The notes below the pieces were generated by a model, which did not search any database, was not told where the DNA came from, and worked only from the letters and a program-made list of their open reading frames with translations. 64,000 nt of DNA from Streptomyces sp. NL15-2K (lineage in GTDB: Bacteria; Actinomycetota; Actinomycetes; Streptomycetales; Streptomycetaceae). Below, piece after piece: positions 44,718 to 53,784 of this stretch (positions are counted from its first letter, which is position 1; each line of letters opens with the position of its first letter). The stretch covers positions 2,337,501 to 2,401,500 of the forward strand of contig NZ_CP130630.1 in the NCBI RefSeq assembly GCF_030551255.1. The letters run 5' to 3'. Both the position numbers and the translations under genes were made by a program.

Positions 44718-45707
44718 GTGATCGAGCTGGAGGGAGTTCCCGAGCTGATCGACCCAGTCATGGTGGCCGCGTTCGAGGGCTGGAACGATGCCGGCGACGC
44801 CGCCTCCACCGCGGTCGCGCATCTGGACAGGGAATGGAAGGGCGAGGTGTTCGCGGCGCTGGACGCCGAGGACTACTACGACTTCCAGGTGAACCGGCCC
44901 ACGGTGTGGTTGGACGCCGGCGTACGCAAGATCACGTGGCCCACGACCCGGCTGTCGGTCGTCAGGGTCGGCGGCGAGAAGCCGCGCGATCTCGTACTCG
45001 TCCGAGGTATCGAACCGTCGATGCGATGGCGCTCGTTCTGCAACGAGATCCTCGGCTTCGCCCACGAACTGGGTGTGGAGCTGGTGGTGATCCTGGGCGC
45101 CCTGCTCGGCGACACCCCGCACACCCGGCCGGTCCCGGTCAGCGGCGTCACGTCCGACGCGGACCTGGCCCGCCGCATGGACCTGGAGGAGACCAAGTAC
45201 GAGGGCCCCACGGGCATCGTCGGCATCCTCCAGGAGGCGTGCACGCACGCGGGCGTGCCGGCCGTGTCGCTGTGGGCGGCGGTGCCGCATTACGTGTCGC
45301 AGCCGCCGAACCCGAAGGCGACGCTGGCCCTGCTCAACCGCCTGGAGGACCTGATCGACGTGCGCATCCCGCTGGGCGAGCTGCCCGAGGACGCGCGTGC
45401 CTGGCAGGTGGGCGTGGACCAGCTGGCCGCCGAGGACAGTGAGGTCGCCGAGTACGTCCAGTCGCTGGAGGAGGCCCGGGACACCGCGGAGCTGCCGGAG
45501 GCGTCGGGCGAGGCGATCGCCCGCGAGTTCGAGCGCTATCTGCGGCGCCGGGACGGCGGTGGACCGGCCGGTTCCGGCGGACACGCCACGGCGGACGGCA
45601 GCGACAGCCCGCCGTATCTGCGGGGGGACAACCCCAGCGGCCGTACGCGACCGCCGAAGCCGCCGAAGCCGGGGGCGGACGACGAGGACTCTTCGTCGGA
45701 GGACTGA
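44718..45707 (+). CDS. PAC2-family protein
   Basis: A 329-residue protein with the PAC2 fold named after a eukaryotic proteasome assembly chaperone (DPVMVAAFEGWNDAGDAAS at the N-terminus, then VVILGALLGDTPHTRPV and GPTGIVGILQEAC). The C-terminal 60 residues are disordered and acidic. GTG start with AAGGAGG 6 nt upstream. Actinobacteria keep one or more PAC2 genes, but the role is not established; a link to the proteasome encoded 25 kb away is speculative. Confidence 0.9.
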   Translation: MIELEGVPELIDPVMVAAFEGWNDAGDAASTAVAHLDREWKGEVFAALDAEDYYDFQVNRPTVWLDAGVRKITWPTTRLSVVRVGGEKPRDLVLVRGIEPSMRWRSFCNEILGFAHELGVELVVILGALLGDTPHTRPVPVSGVTSDADLARRMDLEETKYEGPTGIVGILQEACTHAGVPAVSLWAAVPHYVSQPPNPKATLALLNRLEDLIDVRIPLGELPEDARAWQVGVDQLAAEDSEVAEYVQSLEEARDTAELPEASGEAIAREFERYLRRRDGGGPAGSGGHATADGSDSPPYLRGDNPSGRTRPPKPPKPGADDEDSSSED

Positions 45708-45715
45708 ACCAGTGA

Positions 45716-45742
45716 GGGCGGTACGCTTCGCACGCACCGCCC
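45716..45742 (+). terminator. Terminator after the PAC2 gene
   Basis: GGGCGGT (45716-45722) and ACCGCCC (45736-45742) form a 7-bp stem with partly paired loop, followed by CTTCTGTG. Confidence 0.6.
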
Positions 45743-45752
45743 CTTCTGTGAC

Positions 45753-45802
45753 ATATGTCATCAGGTGCCGTCAGATGCCGTCAGATGTCATCGTATGCCG
45801 TC
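45753..45802. repeat. Five degenerate 10-bp tandem repeats
   Basis: Successive decamers read ATATGTCATC, AGGTGCCGTC, AGATGCCGTC, AGATGTCATC and GTATGCCGTC, a head-to-tail repeat with consensus AGATGCCGTC, ending 10 bp before the stop codon of the convergent gene. The array fills the intergenic space between two convergent genes. It is too short and has no spacers, so it is not a CRISPR. Confidence 0.7.
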
Positions 45803-45812
45803 GGATGGACCG

Positions 45813-46769
45813 TCAGACCTGGTCCACCGCAACCACGTCGTACTCGGTCTGAGGCGTCGGCTCCACGTCGAAGCGCGCGTTGGGCAGGTACAGGCGCTTG
45901 CCCCACGCCGCCACCGTCGTCGGGATACGGAAGCGCGGGTCGGTGATGCGGGCGATCGCGGTGCCCTTGGTGCCGGCCTCGTTCAGCCGGAAGACGTCGA
46001 CCGCGTTCTGCTGCTGCTGGACGGCGTAGAGGATCCGGCCGAGCAGCAACAGGCCGTCCCCGTTGGGCAGTCGGGCCGCGCCGAGGTCGACGGTGCGGGC
46101 GACGCCGGTGCGCGGGTCGACCCGCATGAGGCCGCCGCCGTTCGCGAAGGCGTTGACCACGAGCAGCGCGCTGCCGTCGGGCGTGCGCTCGATGCCGTTG
46201 GCGGTGAAGTCCGCGCCCTGCGCCCAGTCGCCGCTCAGCGGCACGGTCTTCACGGCCCCCGGTGTGCCGTGCGGGCCGAGGAGCAGCTTGTAGAGCACCG
46301 GCTTGAACGAGTCGGTGAACCAGGCGGCGCCCGGGGTGAGGATGACGTCGTTCACGAAGGTGCCGCCGGTGGCGTACACCTTCTCGAGTTCGCCGGAGCG
46401 GGCGTCGATCGTGCGGATCTCACCGCTGTCACCGCCGGCGACGAAGAGCCTGCGGCAGTGCTGATCGATCTTCAGGCCCACGGTGGGGTGGCCGACGCCG
46501 GGGCCCTTGCTGAGGACCGAACCGCGGCCGGTGGCGAGGTTCGCCCGGTAGATGTCCCCGTTCGCGAGTGAGCCGAAGTACGCGAAGGGTTTCATGCCGA
46601 TGGTGATGCCCTCGGGCTGGAAGCCGTCGGGCAGCGGGAACTGTGCGGGCCACCCGTGCCGCCCGGTTTCGGCCGCGTGCGCGGTGCCACCGAGCAGGGC
46701 CGCGCCCGAGAGGGCGGCGGCGGTGCTGAGGAGTCTTCGACGTGCGAAGGAACGGTCTGTGGGTGCCAC
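45813..46769 (-). CDS. Tat-exported SMP-30/NHL-like beta-propeller protein
   Basis: A 318-residue protein with a Tat signal (SFARRRLLSTAAALSGAALLGG, cleavage likely after AHA near residue 37). The rest has repeated strand blocks with DG/NG turns (LANGDIYRANLATGRG, NGIERTPDGSALLVVNAF, LPNGDGLLLLGRILYAV), as in SMP-30/gluconolactonase-type six-bladed propellers. The GTG at 46769 has GAAGGA 6 nt upstream; the TTG upstream overlaps that site. Similar proteins have been labelled superoxide dismutase in old annotations without metal-site support here. The substrate is unknown. Confidence 0.82.
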   Translation of the reverse strand: MAPTDRSFARRRLLSTAAALSGAALLGGTAHAAETGRHGWPAQFPLPDGFQPEGITIGMKPFAYFGSLANGDIYRANLATGRGSVLSKGPGVGHPTVGLKIDQHCRRLFVAGGDSGEIRTIDARSGELEKVYATGGTFVNDVILTPGAAWFTDSFKPVLYKLLLGPHGTPGAVKTVPLSGDWAQGADFTANGIERTPDGSALLVVNAFANGGGLMRVDPRTGVARTVDLGAARLPNGDGLLLLGRILYAVQQQQNAVDVFRLNEAGTKGTAIARITDPRFRIPTTVAAWGKRLYLPNARFDVEPTPQTEYDVVAVDQV

Positions 46770-46882
46770 GGTGCGTCCTTCTGCCAAGGGGCCGACCCGC
46801 GGCCGGCCGAACGGTCAACAGGCGCTCCCACCCCATCACATGACCGTCGCCTCCGCAGCCGTTGGCCGGATTGCGCTCCAGG

Positions 46883-46913
46883 AGGGGCGCTTCCCGGCGT
46901 GGGAAGCGCCCCT
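46883..46913 (-). terminator. Terminator after mshC
   Basis: A perfect 13-bp stem (AGGGGCGCTTCCC / GGGAAGCGCCCCT) with loop GGCGT, 26 bp beyond the mshC stop. Confidence 0.82.
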
Positions 46914-46939
46914 GTCTCGCTCACGTGAACCGGCGTCGG

Positions 46940-48169
46940 CTACAACGCCACCCCCAGCAGCGCGTCCACGGCCCGCGACACGACGCCGGGCGCGCCTTCG
47001 TCCGTACCGCCCCGCTCGTGCTGAAGAGCCGCCCACCGGTCTACGGCGGCCAGCGCGGCCGGCGAGTCCAGGTCGGCGGCGAGGGCCTCACGGATCTCCT
47101 CGACGAGCGCCTCGGCGGGCGGACCGTCGGGCCGGGACACGGCGGCCCGCCAGCGGTCGAGCCGGGCCAGGGCGTCCCGGAGGACCTGGTCGGTCCACTC
47201 CCAGTCGGCCCGGTAGTGGTGGGCGAGCAGCGCCAGCCGGATGGCGGCGGGGTCGACGCCGTCGCGCCGCAGCTGCGACACGAAGACCAGGTTGCCCTTG
47301 GACTTGGACATCTTCTCGCCGTCCAGAGCGACCATGCCGGCGTGGACGTACGCCCTGGCCATGGGGAACTCGCCGGTCAGCGCCTGGGCGTGCGAGGCGC
47401 CCATCTCGTGGTGCGGGAAGGCGAGGTCGGAGCCGCCGCCCTGGACGTCGAAGCCCATGCCGAGGTGGTCGAGGGCGATGGCCACGCACTCGATGTGCCA
47501 GCCGGGCCGGCCGCGCCCGAGCGATGCGCCGTCCCAACTGGGCTCGCCCTCACGGGCCGCCATCCACAGCATCGGGTCGAGCGGGTTCTTTTTGCCCGGA
47601 CGGTCCGGGTCGCCGCCGCGCTCGGCGGACAGCAGTCGCATGGCGGCGGCGTCCAGGTGGGACACCTTGCCGAAGTTCGGGTCGGACTCGACGGAGAAGT
47701 AGATGTCCCCTTCGAGTTCGTAGGCGGCGCCGGCCTCCCGCAGCCGCTCGACGAGCGGCACGATGCCGGGTATCGCCTCGACCGCGCCTATGTACTGCCG
47801 GGGAGGCAGCATTCGCAGGGCGGTCATGTCCTCGCGGAAGAGGGCCGTCTCCTTCTCGGCGAGGGCGACCCAGTCGATGTCGTCACGCTGCGCCCGCTCC
47901 AGGAGCGGATCGTCGACATCGGTGACGTTCTGGACGTAGTGAACCTGCCGCTTGGTGTCGAGCCACACGCGCTGCACGAGGTCGAACGCGTTGTAGGTCG
48001 CCGCGTGACCGATGTGGGTCGCGTCGTACGGGGTGATGCCGCAGACGTAGATACGGGCGACGGGACCGGGGGCGAGGGTGACCAGGCCGCCGGTCGCGGT
48101 GTCGTGGATCCTCGGGTCGCGGCCCTGACCAGGCAGGGCGGGGACCTCGGAAGCGGGCCAGGCATGCAT
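46940..48169 (-). CDS. mshC: Cysteine:glucosaminyl-inositol ligase MshC
   Basis: MshC joins cysteine to GlcN-inositol with ATP, the third step of mycothiol synthesis. The 409-residue protein is a paralogue of cysteinyl-tRNA synthetase: THIGHA near residue 52 corresponds to HIGH, and KMSKSKGN to KMSKS; it lacks the tRNA-binding C-terminal domain. The zinc-site cysteine lies in [16 protein letters not shown]. The ATG at 48169 has no ribosome site, but TAGGCT (48181-48176) ends 6 nt upstream, so the mRNA may be leaderless. Mycothiol is the main thiol of this phylum. Confidence 0.96.
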   Translation of the reverse strand: MHAWPASEVPALPGQGRDPRIHDTATGGLVTLAPGPVARIYVCGITPYDATHIGHAATYNAFDLVQRVWLDTKRQVHYVQNVTDVDDPLLERAQRDDIDWVALAEKETALFREDMTALRMLPPRQYIGAVEAIPGIVPLVERLREAGAAYELEGDIYFSVESDPNFGKVSHLDAAAMRLLSAERGGDPDRPGKKNPLDPMLWMAAREGEPSWDGASLGRGRPGWHIECVAIALDHLGMGFDVQGGGSDLAFPHHEMGASHAQALTGEFPMARAYVHAGMVALDGEKMSKSKGNLVFVSQLRRDGVDPAAIRLALLAHHYRADWEWTDQVLRDALARLDRWRAAVSRPDGPPAEALVEEIREALAADLDSPAALAAVDRWAALQHERGGTDEGAPGVVSRAVDALLGVAL

Positions 48170-48280
48170 GCCATGAGCCTAACCGGACGGATGTTCCGTA
48201 TACGAACCGGACCGGGGCGGATGGCCGGTAAGGCGTTCTTGCGCGATACGGGCAGATGTGCCACTGCCGCGGTCCTGCGA

Positions 48281-49126
48281 CTACACCGGCGGCCACGGAA
48301 TGGCCGGCCACTCCCCACTGGGCTCGGGATGCTTCCCCGTGGCCAGCAACGCGTCGACACGCGCGCGCGTGGCCTCGATCTCGGCGGCGGTGATCAGTCC
48401 GGCCAGCCGCACGGCCAGCGCCCCGGACGCCCCCAGCGCCTCCTTGAGGCCTTCGAGTACGTCGACCGCCTCCCCCGTCAGCGGCTCCCCGGCCCAGCCC
48501 CACAGCAGGGTCCGCAGCTTGTTCTCGACGTTGAAGGTGACCCCGTGGTCGATGCCGTACAGACGGCCCTCGGCGGTGGGCAGCAGGTGGCCTCCCTTGC
48601 GGTCCGCGTTGTTGATCACGGCGTCGAGCACGGCGAGCCAGCGCAGCCGCTCGTCGTCGGCGTGCACGAGCAGCGCGGTCCGTCCCTCACCGACCTCGGC
48701 GAAGCCGATCGCCTTCCAGCCGGGCTCCGGCTCCTCCGCATCGATCAGCGCGAGCAGTTCGGCCTCAGGCGCCGCCTCGATCCACAGCTGGCACATGCCC
48801 TCCCCGTACGGCCCGTCCCGCAGCACCGTGGGCGGTACGAGTCCCCAGCCGGTCGCCTCGGAGACCTCGTACGCGGCGACCTCGCGCTGGGCGAGGGTCC
48901 CGTCGGGGAAGTCCCACAGCGGCTGCTCCCCGGCCACCGGCTTGTAGACGCAGGCGGCCTCCCGGCCCTGGTGGGAGACCGTGCAGTACAGCGCCGCGTT
49001 GGACGCGTCCCGGATGCGGCCGCGCACGGTCAGCTCGCCCTCGGCCAGCAACTCGGCGGACGGCTCGGTCGACATCGCCCCGGTGGTCGTCACGCTCCGC
49101 GGCGGTATCCGTTCTGGCGCGGACAT
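48281..49126 (-). CDS. Kinase-like conserved protein of the mshC neighbourhood (SCO1664 family)
   Basis: A 281-residue cytoplasmic protein in the actinobacterial family usually found beside mshC. Central blocks resemble a PI3/4-kinase-like or HipA-like fold: VYKPVAGEQPLWDFP, then VINNADRKGGHLL and YGIDHGVTFN, whose NNADRK and DHG parts correspond to the catalytic loop and metal motif. The ATG at 49126 has GGAAGGA 5 nt upstream and overlaps the previous gene by 37 nt. Phosphorylating activity is inferred from motifs only. Confidence 0.82.
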   Translation of the reverse strand: MSAPERIPPRSVTTTGAMSTEPSAELLAEGELTVRGRIRDASNAALYCTVSHQGREAACVYKPVAGEQPLWDFPDGTLAQREVAAYEVSEATGWGLVPPTVLRDGPYGEGMCQLWIEAAPEAELLALIDAEEPEPGWKAIGFAEVGEGRTALLVHADDERLRWLAVLDAVINNADRKGGHLLPTAEGRLYGIDHGVTFNVENKLRTLLWGWAGEPLTGEAVDVLEGLKEALGASGALAVRLAGLITAAEIEATRARVDALLATGKHPEPSGEWPAIPWPPV

Positions 49127-49692
49127 ACGTGTCCTTCCGGGTCGAGCGGGAGGCTGCACAGCGGGCACGGCGGCCGCCCGGCGTTGACGACGTCGAGGGC
49201 GCGCTTGGCGAAGGCCCGGGCCTGCGCGCCGGTGAGTCTGACCCGCAGCATCGGGGGCCCGTTCTCCTCGTCCTGGAGCAGGCGTTCCTCGGCCTCGGCG
49301 AGGTCCTCGTCGGAGTCGGCGTCGAGCTCCACGAGGGCCTGTGCCTCGACGATCATGCGCTGCTCGTCGCCGTCCCAGGCGAGGGCCATGGTGCCGACCC
49401 GGAACTCCTCCTCGACGGGGCTTTCCAGGGGGGCGGTGTCGGAGATCTCGGTGGGCGCCACGGCCGGCACGGCAGCACTGCCGCCGCTACGGCGTACGAC
49501 CTCGTCCAGAAGCTCGTCCATGCGCTCGGCAAGGGCGGCCACCTGGGTCTTCTCCAGGGCCACGCTGGTCACCCGGGGGCCGGCCGTGGCCTGGAGGAAG
49601 AACGTACGGCGTCCGGGCAGTCCGACCGTACCGGCCACGAACCGGTCCGGGGGGTCGTAGAGGAACACCTGACGGGACACGTCCTTCTCCAT
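49090..49692 (-). CDS. DUF3090 family protein
   Basis: A 200-residue protein (start MEKDVSRQVFLYDPPDRF) of the conserved actinobacterial family DUF3090. The C-terminus has a possible zinc site, CPLCSLPLDPEGHVC. The preceding region has a conserved RVRLTGAQARAFAKRA block. It overlaps the kinase-like gene and lies 54 bp downstream of the phosphatase gene; the three with mshC form a conserved set. The role is not known. Confidence 0.88.
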   Translation of the reverse strand: MEKDVSRQVFLYDPPDRFVAGTVGLPGRRTFFLQATAGPRVTSVALEKTQVAALAERMDELLDEVVRRSGGSAAVPAVAPTEISDTAPLESPVEEEFRVGTMALAWDGDEQRMIVEAQALVELDADSDEDLAEAEERLLQDEENGPPMLRVRLTGAQARAFAKRALDVVNAGRPPCPLCSLPLDPEGHVCPRQNGYRRGA

Positions 49693-49746
49693 TGGAATCG
49701 TGAGTACGGCGCTGCTTCGACCGCTTCACCCTACTGCTCCCGACGA

Positions 49747-50433
49747 TCACGGTGCGCCCGCGCCGCCTCCGACCGTCGCATCGCCGGCCGGGGGCTCCTC
49801 GTGGGGTACGAGGGAGGCGAAATCACCGGTGTCCCCGAGGCGGACGAGAAACGGCCTCAGGCGTGTGTAGCGGATCGCGGTGATGGAACACGGTTCAACG
49901 GAAATCCGCTGGAAGAGGTCGAGATGAAGTCCGAGTGCGTCCGCCACGAGCGACTTGATGATGTCGCCGTGGGAGCACATCAGGTAGACGGCGTCGGCTC
50001 CGTGATCGCGCTCCACGCGCGCGTTCCACTCACGCACCGCCTCGGCGGCGCGCGTCTGCATCGCCCGCATCGACTCGCCGCCGGGGAACGCGGCCGCCGA
50101 GGGGTGGGCCTGCACGACCTCCATCAGCGGCTCGTCCTTGAGCTCGGCGAGCTTGCGGCCGGACCAGTCGCCGTAGTGGCACTCCCCGATCCGCTCGTCT
50201 TCGTGCGCGCTCAGCTCGGGCCGGGCCCCGAGCAGCGGCCGGATCGTCTCCTGACAGCGCTCCAGGGGACTGGTGACGACCTCGGCGATCGGCAGCCCGG
50301 CCAGGCGTCCGGGCAGCGCGGCGGCCTGTGCGGCACCGCGCTCGTCGAGGACGACGCCGGGTGTCCACCCGGCGAGGAGTCCCTTGGTGTTGGCGGTGGA
50401 TCGTCCGTGCCGGACGAGGATCAGCGTGGGCAT
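49747..50433 (-). CDS. Histidine phosphatase family protein (phosphoglycerate mutase-like)
   Basis: A 228-residue phosphatase. The catalytic His is in LILVRHGRSTAN at residues 8-10 region; the second His in YLMCSHGDIIKS. The acid residue lies in ERIGECHYGDWSG. The fold and length match the MSMEG_4193-type family found with DUF3090 and the SCO1664-type protein beside mshC. The substrate is unknown. It starts 74 bp from the divergent corA gene. Confidence 0.9.
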   Translation of the reverse strand: MPTLILVRHGRSTANTKGLLAGWTPGVVLDERGAAQAAALPGRLAGLPIAEVVTSPLERCQETIRPLLGARPELSAHEDERIGECHYGDWSGRKLAELKDEPLMEVVQAHPSAAAFPGGESMRAMQTRAAEAVREWNARVERDHGADAVYLMCSHGDIIKSLVADALGLHLDLFQRISVEPCSITAIRYTRLRPFLVRLGDTGDFASLVPHEEPPAGDATVGGGAGAP

Positions 50434-50507
50434 GGCGCCCAGCGTAGGCGTCCGTGCGGGTGCGGGGTCCGTCGGGAGGGGTGCGGGGGCCGTCGGGCGG
50501 CGGGAGA

Positions 50508-51512
50508 ATGCGCGCTGTGATCGTCGACTGTGCCATCTACCGGGACGGGCACCGGACGCAGGGCCCCGAGGACTTGTCCGACGCTCTTGCCGAGGCGCGG
50601 GCGGCGCACGGGTTCGTGTGGATCGGGCTGCACGAGCCGTCCGGATACGAGTTCGACCATGTCACCGAGGAGTTCGGGCTCCATCCGCTGGCGGTGGAGG
50701 ACGCGTTGAAGGCCCATCAGCGGCCCAAGCTGGAGGTCTACGACGACTCGCTGTTCCTCGTCCTCAAGCCGGTGGTGTACGAGCCGAGGAGCGACGCCGT
50801 CTCCACCGGCGAGGTCATGCTCTTCCTCGGCGACTCCTTCGTGGTGACCGTCCGCCACGGCGAGGGCTCCCCGCTGAGCGCCGTACGGCGGCGGCTGGAG
50901 CAGGAGCCCGAGATGCTCGGCAAAGGGCCGACGTCCGTGCTCTACGCGATCGCCGACGCCGTCGTCGACCACTACGTGGACGTGGCGACCGAACTGCAGA
51001 CCGACCTGGAGGAGCTGGAGGCGGAGGTGTTCTCGCCGGACGGCGGCGGCTCACGCCACACCGCGTCCCGGATCTACACGTTCAAGCGGCAGATCCTGGA
51101 GTTCCGGCGGGCGACCGGGCCGCTGGTGCTGCCGGTGTCGCGTCTGGCGGGCGTGGGGGCGTTCGGTGGCGCGGTGCCGTTCGTGAACGACAAGGCACGG
51201 CCGTTCTTCCGTGACGTCAGCGACCACCTCACGCGCGTGAACGAGTCCGTGGAGGGCCTCGACCGGCTGGTCTCGGACATCCTGTCCGCGCATCTGGCGC
51301 AGATGAGCGTCCGGCAGAACGACGACATGCGGAAGATCTCCGCGTGGGCGGCCATGGCCGCGATCCCCACGATGATCGCGGGGATCTACGGCATGAACTT
51401 CGACCACATGCCGGAGTTGCGCTGGGTGTGGTCCTATCCGGCGTTGATCGGGCTGATGGCCGCCCTGGAGGTGGGGGTCTACCGGCTGTTCAAGAGGCGC
51501 GGGTGGTTGTAG
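50508..51512 (+). CDS. corA: CorA-type magnesium/cobalt transporter
   Basis: A 334-residue pentameric channel protein. The N-terminal cytoplasmic domain is followed by a long helix and two C-terminal membrane segments; the first ends in the selectivity motif GMN (YGMNFDHMPELRW) near residue 300, and the basic end FKRRGWL is typical. The ATG at 50508 begins MRAVIVDCAIY; the GGGAG before it is unusually close. No M-box riboswitch is visible upstream. Confidence 0.93.
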   Translation: MRAVIVDCAIYRDGHRTQGPEDLSDALAEARAAHGFVWIGLHEPSGYEFDHVTEEFGLHPLAVEDALKAHQRPKLEVYDDSLFLVLKPVVYEPRSDAVSTGEVMLFLGDSFVVTVRHGEGSPLSAVRRRLEQEPEMLGKGPTSVLYAIADAVVDHYVDVATELQTDLEELEAEVFSPDGGGSRHTASRIYTFKRQILEFRRATGPLVLPVSRLAGVGAFGGAVPFVNDKARPFFRDVSDHLTRVNESVEGLDRLVSDILSAHLAQMSVRQNDDMRKISAWAAMAAIPTMIAGIYGMNFDHMPELRWVWSYPALIGLMAALEVGVYRLFKRRGWL

Positions 51513-51558
51513 GGACGGTCCCCTCGGGACTCAGGCGACCTCGCGGTCCCCTCGCAAC

Positions 51559-52347
51559 TCAGGCGAACTCGGGGGCCGAGGTCGCCGGTCCGCCCAGTGC
51601 GTCGCGCCGTTCCGGCATCTTCAGTGACACCATCCGGCGCCACCCCGCGATCCGTTCGTACGCGTACACCGCGTGGATGCCCGCCGCCAGCACCGCCGAC
51701 TTGGCCCTCGACCAGCCGAGGATGCGGCCCATGTGGGCCATGACGGCGAGGCTGACGTCCCGGTAGATCCGGATCTCGGCGAGGGCGCACTCGCGCAGCG
51801 TCCGCTGGATGGCCCGGCCGTGCCCGGCGGCCGCGAAGCGCAGCAGTTCCTCGTGGCAGTAGGCGAGGTGGTTGTCCTCGTCGTTGGAGATCATCTTGAC
51901 CGCGCGACCGATGTCGGGGTGGTCGGCGAAGTGCTTGCGCAGCAGCTCCATCTGCTCCGAGGCGCGCTGCTCGGTGACCCGGCTGTGCGACAGGTAGGTG
52001 ACGATGTCCTGGACGGTGAGCGGCTCGTCGCTCTTGAGCTTCTCGTGGGCGAGACCGATGCCGTGCTTCTCCAGCAGCATCGTGTAGTCCGTCTCGGGCG
52101 GGACCGGGACGGGTTCGAGGTCGCGTTTCTTCATCAGGGCGTTGAAGATCCGCCCGTGCTTGTCCTCGTCCGCGCCGTGCCGGGTGATCTTGGGGGCCAG
52201 TGCGCGCTCGGCCTCGGGGACGAGCGCGGCGATGCGGGCGTTCTCCCAGCCGCCCTGTGACTCCCCGCTGGCCGCGACGGAGCAGAACAGGCGGAAGGAC
52301 TCGTCGTTGTCGAGGATCTCTTCGAACAGACTCTTGGCCGAAAGCAT
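51559..52347 (-). CDS. Ferritin-like di-iron protein
   Basis: A 262-residue helical protein. Two ExxH metal pairs are visible: HGADEDKHGRIFNAL near residue 58 and NDEDNHLAYCHEELL near residue 155, the form of ferritin-like carboxylate-bridged di-iron sites. Related proteins include MiaE-type hydroxylases and diiron oxidases, but I cannot assign a substrate. The ATG at 52347 has GAGAGG 8 nt upstream; a GTG three codons earlier overlaps it. Monocistronic, convergent with corA. Confidence 0.85.
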   Translation of the reverse strand: MLSAKSLFEEILDNDESFRLFCSVAASGESQGGWENARIAALVPEAERALAPKITRHGADEDKHGRIFNALMKKRDLEPVPVPPETDYTMLLEKHGIGLAHEKLKSDEPLTVQDIVTYLSHSRVTEQRASEQMELLRKHFADHPDIGRAVKMISNDEDNHLAYCHEELLRFAAAGHGRAIQRTLRECALAEIRIYRDVSLAVMAHMGRILGWSRAKSAVLAAGIHAVYAYERIAGWRRMVSLKMPERRDALGGPATSAPEFA

Positions 52348-52513
52348 CGTGGGCACCTCTCTGCCGGGCTCTCCGCAGGATTCCGCAAAGAACGAGTCAA
52401 ATGCGGCGCGAGGGGTGCTGCAACAGCTGTGTCGGACAACTCCGCCGAAAGGAGGACCCTCAAGGGCGTGTGGCGGCGTAACCGCGCGGGCTCGGGCGCG
52501 TTGTTCCGCGTGA

Positions 52514-52554
52514 CGGCCGTGGCGGGGTGGACCCCCGAGCCCCCACCACGGCCG
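52514..52554 (-). terminator. Terminator after the LLM oxidoreductase gene
   Basis: CGGCCGTGG (52514-52522) and CCACGGCCG (52546-52554) form a 9-bp stem whose loop contains further GGGGTGG/CCCCC pairing, 41 bp beyond the stop codon. Confidence 0.7.
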
Positions 52555-52595
52555 CGGAAACCTCCGGCGGTCGAGCCTGTGCGCGGAACCGGGTG

Positions 52596-53651
52596 TTACG
52601 CGAGCCCGGCGCGTTCCAGGGCCTGCGTGCCGGCGCGGAGCGAGGCGATCCGCTCGTCGAGCGTGAATCCCGCCGGGGCGAGGGTGAGGGTGGTGACACC
52701 GACCTCGGCGTAGGCCTTCATCCGGTCCGCGATCCGGTCGACCGAGCCCAGCAGCGTCGTCTTGTCGATCAGGTCGTGCGGTACGGCTGCCGCGGCGCCC
52801 TGCTTGTCGCCGGAGAGGTACTTGTCCTGGATCTGAGCGGCTTCCTTCTCGTAGCCCATGCGCTGGGCCAACTGGTTGTAGAAGTTCTGCTTGCGGCTGC
52901 CCATGCCGCCGACGTACAGCGCGGTGTACGGGCGGAAGGTGTCGGCGAGGGTGGTCACGTCCTTGTCGTCGCCTACGGCGACGGGCAGGGTCGGGCAGAT
53001 GTCGAAGCCGTCGAGGGTCTTGCCCGCCTTTTCGCGGCCGGCGCGCAGGTACTTGATCGCCGTGTCCTCGATGTGGTCGGCGGAGGGGAAGATCAGCAGG
53101 GCGCCGTCCGCGATCTCGCCGGTCTGTTCGAGGTTCTTCGGGCCGATGGCGGCGATGTAGAGCGGGATGTGCTCACGCTGGGGGTGCACGGTGAGCTTGA
53201 TGGGCTTGCCGGGGCCGCCGGGGAGGGGCAGGGTCCAGTGCTCGCCCTCGTAGGAGAGCCGTTCGCGGGTCATCGCCTTGCGGATGATCTCGACGTACTC
53301 GCGGGTGCGGGAGAGGGGCTTGTCGAACTTGACGCCGTACCAGCCTTCGGAGACCTGGGGGCCGGAGACGCCGAGGCCGAGGCGGAAGCGGCCGCCGGAG
53401 AGGGAATCGAGGGTGGCGGCGGTCATCGCGGTCATGGCCGGCTGGCGGGCCGGGATCTGGAAGATGGCCGAGCCCACGTCGATGCGCTCGGTCTTGGCGG
53501 CGACCCAGGTGAGTACGGTGGCCGCGTCGGAGCCGTAGGCTTCGGCGGCCCAGCAGACGGCGTAGCCGAGCCGGTCGGCCTCCTGGGCGACGGCGAGATT
53601 GTCCGCGTCCATGCCGGCGCCCCAGTAGCCGAGGTTGATCCCGAGCTGCAT
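52596..53651 (-). CDS. LLM-class F420-dependent oxidoreductase
   Basis: A 351-residue luciferase-like TIM-barrel enzyme (start MQLGINLGYWGAGMDADN). Family blocks include ADRLGYAVCWAAEAYGSDAAT, SAIFQIPARQPAMTAMTAATLD, GRFRLGLGVSGPQVSEGWYG and YIAAIGPKNLEQTGEIADG. These fit the subclass that uses cofactor F420, which this phylum makes. No partner gene is adjacent. The substrate is unknown; flavin-dependent use cannot be excluded. Confidence 0.9.
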   Translation of the reverse strand: MQLGINLGYWGAGMDADNLAVAQEADRLGYAVCWAAEAYGSDAATVLTWVAAKTERIDVGSAIFQIPARQPAMTAMTAATLDSLSGGRFRLGLGVSGPQVSEGWYGVKFDKPLSRTREYVEIIRKAMTRERLSYEGEHWTLPLPGGPGKPIKLTVHPQREHIPLYIAAIGPKNLEQTGEIADGALLIFPSADHIEDTAIKYLRAGREKAGKTLDGFDICPTLPVAVGDDKDVTTLADTFRPYTALYVGGMGSRKQNFYNQLAQRMGYEKEAAQIQDKYLSGDKQGAAAAVPHDLIDKTTLLGSVDRIADRMKAYAEVGVTTLTLAPAGFTLDERIASLRAGTQALERAGLA

Positions 53652-53784
53652 GCCGAATCCCCTTACCGATCAGTAACGTCTCTTGGGAGAGACCTTAGCG
53701 TGTCCGGAACGACCTCCGGCGATGAGGAAACTGGTTATCCACAGGCCCCCACACCGCAGGTTCTGGCCAGTAATCTCGGCGTTC

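Noticed and set aside
45753..45802. CRISPR array
   Set aside because: Units are only 10 bp with no spacers and no cas genes nearby.
45813..46769. Superoxide dismutase
   Set aside because: Similar proteins have carried this label, but no Fe/Mn, Ni or Cu/Zn superoxide dismutase metal motif is present; the sequence is beta-propeller-like.
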